Assembly (NCBI GenBank): GCA_026003015.1
Contig: BPGL01000003.1
Location: 222,140-286,139, forward strand
Direction: 5' to 3'
DNA: 64,000 nucleotides
Source: Actinomycetota bacterium
Lineage (GTDB): Bacteria; Actinomycetota; UBA4738; HRBIN12
The position numbers and the translations under genes were made by a program. Shown here piece after piece: positions 24,903 to 33,026 of the stretch (the first letter of the stretch is position 1; each line of letters begins with the position of its first letter). Under the pieces are notes generated by a model that made no database searches, was not told the origin of the DNA, and was given only the letters and a program-made list of their open reading frames with translations.

Positions 24903-27323
24903 ATGGAGTCGTTCCGGGTGGTCGTGATCGGGGGCGGGGTGGCCGGCGCGTCGATCTCCTACCACCTCGCCGAGCGCGGGTGGACCGACGTGCTCCTCGT
25001 GGACCGCGCGGACCTCACGAGCGGCTCGACCTTCCACTCTGCCGGGCTCGTCGGACAGCTGCGGTCCTCGGTCACGCTCACGCGCATGATGATGCACTCG
25101 GTCGAGCTCTACCGGCGCCTGGCCGCCGAGACCGGCGTCGACCCCGGCTGGCACGAGGTCGGGTCGTTGCGGCTCGCGTCGTCGCCGGAGCGCCTGCAGG
25201 AGCTCCAGCGGCTGGCCGGGTGGGGCCGCACGTTCGGCCTGCCCCTCGAGATCGTCTCGACCGAGGAGGCCCTCGATCGCTGGCCGCTGTTCGATCCGAC
25301 CGGCGTGCTCGGCGCGGCGTGGCTCCCGACCGACGGCCACATCGACCCGACGAACCTGACGCTCGCGCTCGCCGAGGGCGCGCGGCGTCGGGGGGTTGAG
25401 GTCCGAACCGGGACCCGGGTCGTGGGCATCGACGTCGAGCGCGGCCGCGTGTGCGGCGTGCGCACCGACGGCGGCCCGATCGCCGCGGAGATCGTCGTGA
25501 ACGCGGGGGGCATGTACGCGCATCAGATCGGGCGGCTCGCCGGCGTCGAGATCCCGATCGTGCCGTTCGAGCACCAGTACCTGCTCACGGAGCCGATCGA
25601 CGGGGTGGGTCCGGAGCTGCCGACGATGCGCGATCCCGACCGGCTCATCTACTTCCGCGGGGACGCCGGCGGCACCCTCGTGGCCGGCGGCTACGAGCGC
25701 GATCCCGCGTCGTGGCGCGTCGACGACGGTCCGCCGCCCGACTTCAACCACACGCTGCTTCGTGAGGACTGGGAGCGCTTCGCGCCGCTCGCCGACGCGA
25801 TGCAGGGCCTCGTGCCGGCGATGCGGGAGGTAGGCGTCGTCCGGATGATCAACGGACCGGAGGCCTTCTCGCCCGACGGCGAGTTCATCCTCGGTGAGAC
25901 CGACGTCGGGGGCTTCTTCGTCGCGACGGGCTTCGGCGCGCACGGGATCGCGGGCGCCGGCGGCGTCGGCCGGGTGATCGCCGAGTGGATCGTCGACGGC
26001 GAGCCGGGCTGGGACCTGTGGCGGATGGACGTTCGCCGGCTCGGCGCGCAGTACCGGTCGCGCCGGTACGCGGAGGTCCGTGCCCGCGAGATCTACGCCA
26101 CGAACTACGACATCCACTACCCCGGCCAGGAACGGGCCGCCGGGCGGCCGCTCAAGACCGCGCCGACGTACGCGCGGTTGGCGGCGCTCGGGGCATCCTT
26201 CGGCGAGAAGGCGGGGTGGGAGCGGGCCAACTGGTTCGCGAGCAACGAGGACCCTCGCCACGAGGAGCGCCGGCCGCGCGGCTGGGCGGGCGAGCACTGG
26301 TCGACCGCGATCGTGACCGAGCACCTCGCGTGCCGAGAGCGGGTGGCCCTCTTCGACGAGTCGAGCTTCGCGAAGATCGAGGTCGAGGGACCCGGCGCGT
26401 GCGCGTTCCTCCAGTGGGTGTGCGCCAACGACATCGACCGCCCGGTCGGTTCCGTCGTCTACACGCAGCTGCTCACGGCCCGAGGCGGCATCGCGTGCGA
26501 CCTGACGGTGGCCCGCCTGGCGGAGGACCGGTTCCGCCTCGTGACGGGGACGGCCTTCGGCGGGCACGACCTCGGCTGGCTCCGAACGCAGCTGAAGGAC
26601 CGCGAGGGCGTGATCCTGCGTGACGTGACCGGGGCGTGGGGGTGCCTGGGCCTGTGGGGACCGCGGGCGCGAGACGTGCTCGAGCCGCTCACGTCCGACG
26701 ACCTCTCCGACGACGGGTTCCCCTATCTGACGGGGCGTGAGCTCGTCGTGGGCCACGTGCCGTGCTGGGCGCAGCGGATCACCTACGTCGGTGAGCTCGG
26801 CTGGGAGCTCTACGCGCCGACGGAGTACCTCCTCACCCTGTTCGACACGCTCCTTGCGGCCGGTCGGGAGCACGGGATCGTTGCCGCCGGCTACCGCGCC
26901 ATCGACGCCCTCCGCCTGGAGAAGGGCTACCTCGCTTGGGGAACGGACATCACCCCCGAGGAAGACCCGTTCCAGGCGGGGCTCGGGTTCGCCGTGGCGC
27001 TCGACAAGGAGTTCCTCGGCAAGGAGGCGCTGCTGCGTCGCCGCGAGCAGCCGCGGCCCCGCCTGGCGTGCCTCGCTCTCGACGACGAGCGCGCGATGGC
27101 CCTCGGCAACGAGCCGGTGTTCGCCGACGGCCGCGTCGTGTCCCGGGTGACGAGCGCGGGGATCGGCTACGCGGTCGGCCGCTCGATCGCGCTGTGCTAC
27201 CTCGAGGACGGGCTCGCGACACCGGGCACCGCGCTCGAGGTCGAGGTGTTCGGCGAGCGTGTCGGGGCCAGCGTCGTCGAGGCGCCGCTGTACGACCCCA
27301 AGGGCGAGCGGATCCGGTCGTGA
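24903..27323 (+). CDS. Dimethylglycine/sarcosine dehydrogenase-like FAD-GcvT protein (cassette 1)
   Basis: An 806-residue two-part enzyme. The N-terminal DAO-type FAD domain (about 1-365) has VVVIGGGVAGASISYHL and GSTFHSAGL, in which H45 matches the histidine that binds FAD covalently in DMGDH. A central FAD-oxidase linker follows, then the GcvT aminomethyltransferase-like folate domain (about 480-800) with IEVEGPGACAFLQW and YVGELGWELYAPTEYL. In the family, an N-methyl group is oxidised and transferred to tetrahydrofolate as methylene-THF, with electrons passed to ETF. Immediately follows the kinase gene; its stop overlaps the next gene in GTGA. Substrate probably an N-methylated amino acid or a modified relative. 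Confidence 0.9.
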   Translation: MESFRVVVIGGGVAGASISYHLAERGWTDVLLVDRADLTSGSTFHSAGLVGQLRSSVTLTRMMMHSVELYRRLAAETGVDPGWHEVGSLRLASSPERLQELQRLAGWGRTFGLPLEIVSTEEALDRWPLFDPTGVLGAAWLPTDGHIDPTNLTLALAEGARRRGVEVRTGTRVVGIDVERGRVCGVRTDGGPIAAEIVVNAGGMYAHQIGRLAGVEIPIVPFEHQYLLTEPIDGVGPELPTMRDPDRLIYFRGDAGGTLVAGGYERDPASWRVDDGPPPDFNHTLLREDWERFAPLADAMQGLVPAMREVGVVRMINGPEAFSPDGEFILGETDVGGFFVATGFGAHGIAGAGGVGRVIAEWIVDGEPGWDLWRMDVRRLGAQYRSRRYAEVRAREIYATNYDIHYPGQERAAGRPLKTAPTYARLAALGASFGEKAGWERANWFASNEDPRHEERRPRGWAGEHWSTAIVTEHLACRERVALFDESSFAKIEVEGPGACAFLQWVCANDIDRPVGSVVYTQLLTARGGIACDLTVARLAEDRFRLVTGTAFGGHDLGWLRTQLKDREGVILRDVTGAWGCLGLWGPRARDVLEPLTSDDLSDDGFPYLTGRELVVGHVPCWAQRITYVGELGWELYAPTEYLLTLFDTLLAAGREHGIVAAGYRAIDALRLEKGYLAWGTDITPEEDPFQAGLGFAVALDKEFLGKEALLRRREQPRPRLACLALDDERAMALGNEPVFADGRVVSRVTSAGIGYAVGRSIALCYLEDGLATPGTALEVEVFGERVGASVVEAPLYDPKGERIRS

Positions 27324-27982
27324 AGGTCGAGCTTCCCAGGGCCGGTTCGGGCGAGACCCTCGTCGCCACGCTGCGCCACGGCCTGACGGAGCTCAACCGA
27401 GATCGCCGGGTCGGCGGACGGCTCGACGTCGGGCTCATCGAGGAGGGTCGACGCCAGGCCGAGGAGGCCGGGCGCCGTCTGGCCGGAACCGCCTTCGACG
27501 CCGTCGTCGCCTCACCCCTGCAGCGCGCGATCGAGACCGCCGAGCTCGTGACCGGCTGGCCACGGGAGCGCATCGAGATCGACGAGCTGGCGACCGAGCG
27601 CTCGTTCGGCGAGATGGAGGGGATCGACCCGGCGGAGGTCCCGATCCGCTTCCCTCACGTGAAGTACCTGCGGATCGGCCACGTCGGCTACTCGTTGAAC
27701 CCGCCGGGCGGCGAGAGCTTCGACCGTCTGCACGAGCGCGCCCACCGCTTCCTCGAGGGCCTGCTCGCCCGCCACCGAGGGGCTCGGATCCTCGTCGCGA
27801 GCCACCAGAACTTCCTGCAGCAGCTCCACGGCGTCCTGCGCGGCCGCGATCCCTACCACGCCCTCGAGGACGACATCTTGAACTGCGAGCTCAACGCCTT
27901 CCTGCTCGACCCCGACGGCCGCCTCCTCGTCGAACACCGCGAGGTCCTCGTTCCGTCGGCGGCCGACCATCCCTCCTTCTGA
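27320..27982 (+). CDS. Histidine phosphatase (phosphoglycerate-mutase-like)
   Basis: A 220-residue member of the histidine phosphatase superfamily. LVATLRHGLTELN holds the phosphorylated histidine of the RHG motif; SPLQRAIETAELV supplies the second arginine, ELATERSFGEMEG the acid, and LVASHQNFLQQL the second catalytic histidine. GTG at 27320 overlaps the stop of the DMGDH-like gene (GTGA), and its own stop overlaps the next ATG (ATGA), so the four genes from 23985 form one coupled unit. It could dephosphorylate the product of the cassette kinase or act like alpha-ribazole/phosphoglycolate phosphatases. The substrate is not evident. Confidence 0.88.
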   Translation: MKVELPRAGSGETLVATLRHGLTELNRDRRVGGRLDVGLIEEGRRQAEEAGRRLAGTAFDAVVASPLQRAIETAELVTGWPRERIEIDELATERSFGEMEGIDPAEVPIRFPHVKYLRIGHVGYSLNPPGGESFDRLHERAHRFLEGLLARHRGARILVASHQNFLQQLHGVLRGRDPYHALEDDILNCELNAFLLDPDGRLLVEHREVLVPSAADHPSF

Positions 27983-29268
27983 TGGACCGCGCCGAACGCG
28001 CGATCGACGAGCTCGCCCGCGGGTTCCTGGCCCGGTTCCCCGCGCGGGCTCGGAGGCCCCGATCGGTCGGTCGGGAGGCCGAGTTCCCGATCGTTGCGGC
28101 CGACGGGCGCGCGGCGTCGGCGGCGCCGCTGTGGCACGCCCTCCTCGAGCGGACCGGTGGGCGGGCGGTGCACGACGTCGGGGGTGCCCTGGTCGGGGTC
28201 GAGACCTCGCGCTGGTTCTGCCTGGCCGAGGTCGGGCTCGCGACGATCGAGATCGGCGTGGGGCCGCGGGCCTCGCTGCTCGAGCTCGCCGCAGACCTCG
28301 ACGAGGCGCTCACCGTCGTCGTGCCGACGGCGCGGCGCCTGGGGCTGCACGTGCTCGGCCACGGGATCCAGCCCCGGACGCCGCCGCACCCCCGCCTGCT
28401 CACGCCGAAGGCCCGGTACGAGGCGCTCGTGCGCGCGATCGGGACCGGCTGGGTCCGCTGGACGGTCACGGCCAGCGATCAGCTGCACGTCGACGTCGGG
28501 CGCGACGACCTCGTCGGCGCGATGAACGCGCTGAACGCCCTGTCGGGGGCGATCATCGCGCTCGGCGCGAACTCCGGGGTGCTCGGGGGGCGGATCGGCG
28601 CCAACGCGTCGGGGCGCGAAGCGCTGTCCGCCCGGGTGTCCGGAGAGCCGTTCCGCAACGGGGCCGTGCCACGCCGCTTCGCCGACGCGAGGGACTACGT
28701 GGCCTGGACGACCGGGTTCCGTGCGCTCGTGCTCCCCGACCGGCGCGGCCGGTTCCGCGTCGTCGACGTTCGCTATCGGAGGTTGCTCGAACGGCCAGGG
28801 CGGGCGGCGTCGCTCGAGTCGTGGCTGTTCCACGAGCACTACGTCTGGCCGAGCGCGCGCCCTCGGGCCCGGCTCGGGACCCTCGAGATCCGACCCGCGT
28901 GTCAGCAGCCCGGCGCCGACTTCGCGGCGGCCGCCCTGTCGCTCGGACTCGTCGAGTCCGCCGACGACGTGCTCGCGTGGCTCGAGGACCGGCTCCCCGG
29001 GCGCGCGGGATGGCGCCGCCTCCTCGCCTACCGGCGGGCGGCCGTGCGCAAGGGGATCCGCGCACCCGAGCCGTTCCGGGGCTTCCTCGCGCGAACGGTC
29101 GAGCTCGCCGCACGAGGCCTCGAGCGCCGGGGGCTCGGCGAGGCGGCGCTGCTCGATCCGGTCCACGAGCGGCTCGCCCGTCGACGCGGCCCGGCCGACG
29201 AGGCGCGCGCGATCGTTCGGCGCGCGGGCATCCCGGGGCTCGTGCGCGCGCTCGCGATCGACCGCTGA
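27982..29268 (+). CDS. Glutamate-cysteine-ligase-like carboxylate-amine ligase (GCS2/EgtA type)
   Basis: A 428-residue ATP-dependent ligase of the plant-type/EgtA/YbdK glutamate-cysteine ligase group. Recognisable parts: SVGREAEFPI near residue 30 (metal-binding acidic motif of the family), ATIEIGVGP, TASDQLHVDVG near residue 165, and LEIRPACQQP near residue 302. The family joins the gamma-carboxylate of glutamate to an amine, as in gamma-glutamylcysteine formation for ergothioneine or glutathione. ATG 27982 overlaps the phosphatase stop (ATGA). In this operon it might gamma-glutamylate an amine released or consumed by the linked demethylase, like the gamma-glutamyl routes for methylamine or putrescine. 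That is inference; an EgtA-type function is the main alternative. Confidence 0.78.
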   Translation: MDRAERAIDELARGFLARFPARARRPRSVGREAEFPIVAADGRAASAAPLWHALLERTGGRAVHDVGGALVGVETSRWFCLAEVGLATIEIGVGPRASLLELAADLDEALTVVVPTARRLGLHVLGHGIQPRTPPHPRLLTPKARYEALVRAIGTGWVRWTVTASDQLHVDVGRDDLVGAMNALNALSGAIIALGANSGVLGGRIGANASGREALSARVSGEPFRNGAVPRRFADARDYVAWTTGFRALVLPDRRGRFRVVDVRYRRLLERPGRAASLESWLFHEHYVWPSARPRARLGTLEIRPACQQPGADFAAAALSLGLVESADDVLAWLEDRLPGRAGWRRLLAYRRAAVRKGIRAPEPFRGFLARTVELAARGLERRGLGEAALLDPVHERLARRRGPADEARAIVRRAGIPGLVRALAIDR

Positions 29269-29289
29269 GCCCGAGCGGCGCGGCGTCGC

Positions 29290-29589
29290 TCAGGCCCGAC
29301 CGAAAGAGTGGCCCTCCCAGTACGCGCGGACGCGCTTGCGCACGATCCCCCGGAGCTCGAGGTGCAGCTCGCGGGGGAGCCCCCGCGACTCGCCGTCGAC
29401 GAACACCTCGATCCCCTCGCCCGCGAACCGCGCGAAGCGCCGCTCGGGGCCGGGCGGTTCGAAGGCCGCCTCCAGGGCGAACACGCCCTCGAGCCCGGGC
29501 ACGTAGCGGAGATCCACGGGCCAGACCCACAGGCACCCTCCGTTGGCCCGGACGAAGGCGAGCACCTCCGGCGAGGTGACGATCCGCAC
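29290..29589 (-). CDS. Conserved-looking small hypothetical protein
   Basis: A 99-residue acidic/basic mixed protein with no signal peptide or membrane segment; I do not recognise its family. It has regular alternation of beta-like hydrophobic residues (CLWVWPVDLRYVPGLEGVFALEAAF) and an EIFVDGESRGLP-like turn, and codon use resembles its neighbours. It converges with the ligase gene; the short gap holds a TGAGC/GCTCA hairpin around the two stop codons. Probably a real cytoplasmic protein. Confidence 0.55.
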   Translation of the reverse strand: MRIVTSPEVLAFVRANGGCLWVWPVDLRYVPGLEGVFALEAAFEPPGPERRFARFAGEGIEVFVDGESRGLPRELHLELRGIVRKRVRAYWEGHSFGRA

Positions 29590-29639
29590 GCCTCGAGCCT
29601 ACGCCGCCTGGTGGACGGCGCCCCGAGCGGCGGCGGCGC

Positions 29640-30542
29640 TCACGGTCCGGACCGCGCGGCCTGGCCGAGCAGCTCCGCATACCGGGGACCGTCGAGCACC
29701 GCGACGGCTCGGTCCCACCGCTCGGTCGCCCAGCCCCAGAAGTCGAAGTCGATCGTCGAGATCTTGGCCTGGATCGCGGCCCACAGCGTCCAGCCCACGT
29801 CGGCCATCATCGCGTACAGCTCCATGCGCGCCAGCTGCACCGGATCGGGGCGCCCGAAGTAGGCCTCGCACAGGGCCCGACGCAACTCCTCGTCGTAGGC
29901 GCACTCCTGCGCGGTGTCCCCGAGCTCGAAGCAGGGGTCGTTGTTGCCGCTGTACTCGAAGTCCACGATCCACAGCTGCCGGCCGTCGTCGATGTAGTTC
30001 TCGGCCAGCAGGTCGTTGTGGCAGGGAACCTTCGGGAGCGCGTGCACGGCGAGCGCCCGCTCCACCTCCGCGACCGCCGGCATGCGGTCGCGGAAGCCCC
30101 GCGGGATCGCGATGCCGTGCTCGTCGACGATCCCCAGGTAGAACTCCGTGAGGCGGAACATGTCGAAGTCCCGGAGGAAGCGCGGCCCCGCATGCAGCCG
30201 GCGCAGCGAGGCGGCGATCCGCGCCGGCATCTGGGGTTCGCGGAGGCGTTCGGCCGACATCGTCTCGCCGTCGATGTAGGCGACGATCATCACCGAGAGA
30301 TCCTCGAGGTACTCGACGACGGACGGGGACACCCCGGTCGTCGCGGCCGCCTCGGCGTTGTGCCGCTCGTTGGCCCGATCGACGGCGAGCAGCTCCGTCC
30401 TGGCTCCCGGAACCCGCACGACGAACCGCGCGCCGTCGGCGGTCACGAGGTAGTTCGTGTTCGTGAGCCCGCCGGACAGCTCGGCGACCGCACAGTCCTT
30501 CCCGGCGAAGGTTCGCGCCCGAGCGAGGACCTCCTCGATCAC
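29640..30542 (-). CDS. Choline/ethanolamine-kinase-like phosphotransferase (cassette 2)
   Basis: A 300-residue homologue of the kinase at 23985. It shows ELSGGLTNTNYLVT (nucleotide loop), VVRVPGARTELLAVDR (also TELLGIDR in copy 1), the Brenner loop CHNDLLAENYI with the catalytic Asp, and IVDFEYSGNNDPCFELG, the choline-kinase metal motif. ATG 30542 overlaps the stop of the DMGDH-like gene upstream (ATGA), so here the order is demethylase then kinase, the reverse of cassette 1. The repeated pairing suggests that phosphorylation and demethylation act on the same molecule or pathway. Substrate unknown. Confidence 0.87.
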   Translation of the reverse strand: MIEEVLARARTFAGKDCAVAELSGGLTNTNYLVTADGARFVVRVPGARTELLAVDRANERHNAEAAATTGVSPSVVEYLEDLSVMIVAYIDGETMSAERLREPQMPARIAASLRRLHAGPRFLRDFDMFRLTEFYLGIVDEHGIAIPRGFRDRMPAVAEVERALAVHALPKVPCHNDLLAENYIDDGRQLWIVDFEYSGNNDPCFELGDTAQECAYDEELRRALCEAYFGRPDPVQLARMELYAMMADVGWTLWAAIQAKISTIDFDFWGWATERWDRAVAVLDGPRYAELLGQAARSGP

Positions 30543-32956
30543 GCGGCGTCCACCCTCGACGGCCGGTGGGGAACGTCGTCGATCACCTCGGCGGGCACGC
30601 GGCTGCCGAACACCTCGATCTCGAGTCGCGCGCCCGGGCCGAGATCCGGCGGGAGGTAGGCCAGACCGAGGTTCCGGCCGACGGCGAACCCGTAGGCCGC
30701 GCTCCGCAGACGGCCGAGCACCTCGTCGTCGGCGAGGACCGCCTCGCCGCCGTAGACCGGCAGGTACGCCGGCCCCTCGCCGATCGCGAGCGCGCGCAGC
30801 CGACGCTCGACGCCGCGTTCGCGCTGGAGGCGCAGAACGTCGGCCCCGAGGAAGTCACGACCCTCGAGAGCGACGAACGCCTCGAGCCCGGCCTCCAGCG
30901 GCGTGTCGTCGGCGGTGAGGTCGCTGCCGAGCGCGCGCATCCCCCGCTCGATCCGCAGGCCCTCCAGGCAGCGGTAGCCGCAGGGGGCGAGCCCGCGGTC
31001 GGCCCCGACCTCGACGAGCCGATCCCACACCTGGACGGCCCACGCCGGATCCACCCACAGCTCCCAGCCGGGCTCCCCGACGTAGGACACCCGCTGCGCC
31101 CACACCGGGGCCGGGCCGATCCGCAGGGCTCGGCCGGTCATCGGCACGAAGCCCGCGAGGTCGTCGTCGGTGCAGGCGGCGAGGATCGCGGGCGCGAGCG
31201 GCCCCCACAGCGCAAGCACGGCGTGCTCCCCGGTCGCCTCGCGCAGCTGGACGTCGTCGAGCTCCCGGTCATCGGCGAGCATGCGCAGCCAGCCGAGGTC
31301 GGCGTCGACCGCCGCGGCGCCGGTGACGACGCGGAACCGCTCGCCGGCGAGTCGCGTGATCGTCACGTCCGCGACGATCCCCCCGCGAGCGTTGAGGAAC
31401 TGGCTGTAGACGACCGTGCCCGTCGGGCGGTCCACGCGGTTCGCGGCCGCGCGCTCGAGCAGGGCCAGCGCCTGCCGACCCTCGACCTCGATCACGCCGA
31501 AGGAGGAGAGGTCGAACAGGCCCGCGCCCTCCCGGACGGTCCGGTGCTCCTCGCCGACGCGTTCGAGCCACGGCGGCTCGGACCATCCGAAGGCGCGCTG
31601 GTCCGCGCCCGCTCTGCGCCAGGGGCTCCCCGGCTCGAACCGCTCCACCCGCTCCCAGCCGTGCTTGACCTGGAAGACGGCCCCAGCCTCCTGGAGCCGT
31701 CCGTACAGCGGTGAGACGCGCTTGGGGCGCCCCCACTCGTCGTGATCGAACGGGTAGCGGAGCCGGTAGTAGTAGCGGTACGTCTCGCGAGCGAGCTCGG
31801 CGACCCAACCGGCGTCCTCGTGGACCCGGCCGAACCGCCACGGGCGGTAGGCGCTGCAGTCGAGCTCCGGATCCCCCCCGACGATCCAGGCGGCGATCGC
31901 GCGGCCGATCCCCCCGGCGGCGCCGAACCCGTTCAGGGAGAGTCCTGCGGCGATCCACAGGCCGCGCACGCCCGGCCAGGGACCGACGAGGGGGTTCGCG
32001 TCGGGCGTCATGGCGTCGGGGTGGCACACGACCTTCACGATCTCGGCCTCGGCCGCGAACGGGAACCGCGTCGCCGCGCCGCGCAGGAGCTGCTCGAACC
32101 GGCGGTGGTCCGGGGGCAGCGACCGGCCCCCGTGCTCCCAGGGCGGGCCGTCGATCCAGCGCGCGACGGGGTCGGGCTCGTACCCGCCGAGGAGCATGCC
32201 GCCCGCCTCCGCCTTCCCGTAGACGAGCAGCTCGGGGTCGCGGAAGCACGGCATGTCCTGGGGCAGCTCCGATCCGGGAACCGCCTTGAGCGCGGCGTGC
32301 TGGTGGTCGACCGGCGTCGAGGGGAAGCGCGCGCCGGCGAGCGCCCCCACCCGCGGTGCCCAGATCCCCGCGGCGATCACGACGGCCTCGCACTCGATCT
32401 CCTCCGCCTCGGTCGCCACGGCCAGGACCTGGCGGCGAGGACCGAGGCGGATCCCGGTCGCGCGGGTTCCGGTCACGACGCGCGCGCCCAGCGCGCGCGC
32501 GGCATCGGCCAGGGCGTGGGTCGCGGCGTGCGGATCGAGGTAGCCGTCCTCCGGCACCCACACCGCGCCGTACAGCGAGGCGGGGCTCGCGGCCGGCATC
32601 AGCGCGCGCGCTTCCTCCGGCGACACCAGCTCGACGTCGAGACCGATGCCGCGCGCCCGAGAGACACCCCGCTGCAGGTCCTTCAGCGACTCCGGGCTCG
32701 AAGCGAACCGCAGGCTCCCCACCGTGTGGAAGACCCCGAGCTCCCGGTAGCACTCGATCGAGTATCGACGGAACCGCATCATCGTCGGCGACGGGTTGAA
32801 CATCGTCACGAGCCCGGCCGCGTGCGCGGTCGAGCCGCTCGTCAGCTCCCCCTTCTCGAGGAGGACCACGTCGGTCCACCCGGCTCGGGCGAGGTGGTAG
32901 ACGACCGAGCAGCCCGTGACCCCACCCCCGATCACGACGACCCGTGCGCGCTGCAC
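30539..32956 (-). CDS. Dimethylglycine/sarcosine dehydrogenase-like FAD-GcvT protein (cassette 2)
   Basis: An 805-residue paralogue of the protein at 24903. The FAD domain starts RVVVIGGGVTGCSVVYHL; GSTAHAAGL places H45 at the covalent-FAD position. The C-terminal GcvT half contains IEVEGRQALALLERAAANRV and YVGEPGWELWVDPAW, and ends with a GcvT_C domain with VGRNLGLAYLPPDLGPG. It should oxidise an N-methyl group and hand the carbon to tetrahydrofolate. It is coupled to a downstream choline-kinase-like gene by a 4-nt overlap and lies 70 nt from an APC permease gene on the same strand, which may import the substrate. Confidence 0.9.
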   Translation of the reverse strand: MQRARVVVIGGGVTGCSVVYHLARAGWTDVVLLEKGELTSGSTAHAAGLVTMFNPSPTMMRFRRYSIECYRELGVFHTVGSLRFASSPESLKDLQRGVSRARGIGLDVELVSPEEARALMPAASPASLYGAVWVPEDGYLDPHAATHALADAARALGARVVTGTRATGIRLGPRRQVLAVATEAEEIECEAVVIAAGIWAPRVGALAGARFPSTPVDHQHAALKAVPGSELPQDMPCFRDPELLVYGKAEAGGMLLGGYEPDPVARWIDGPPWEHGGRSLPPDHRRFEQLLRGAATRFPFAAEAEIVKVVCHPDAMTPDANPLVGPWPGVRGLWIAAGLSLNGFGAAGGIGRAIAAWIVGGDPELDCSAYRPWRFGRVHEDAGWVAELARETYRYYYRLRYPFDHDEWGRPKRVSPLYGRLQEAGAVFQVKHGWERVERFEPGSPWRRAGADQRAFGWSEPPWLERVGEEHRTVREGAGLFDLSSFGVIEVEGRQALALLERAAANRVDRPTGTVVYSQFLNARGGIVADVTITRLAGERFRVVTGAAAVDADLGWLRMLADDRELDDVQLREATGEHAVLALWGPLAPAILAACTDDDLAGFVPMTGRALRIGPAPVWAQRVSYVGEPGWELWVDPAWAVQVWDRLVEVGADRGLAPCGYRCLEGLRIERGMRALGSDLTADDTPLEAGLEAFVALEGRDFLGADVLRLQRERGVERRLRALAIGEGPAYLPVYGGEAVLADDEVLGRLRSAAYGFAVGRNLGLAYLPPDLGPGARLEIEVFGSRVPAEVIDDVPHRPSRVDAA

Positions 32957-33026
32957 CGCATCCCTCCTCGCGCGGACGGGGCGGACCTGCGACGGTCCGC
33001 CCCGTGCTGCGCGCGCCTTCCGATCC

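Noticed and set aside
29265..29292. TGAGC/GCTCA hairpin between convergent stops as a strong terminator.
   Set aside because: Only a 5-bp stem that overlaps both stop codons, with no U-tract; could be chance.
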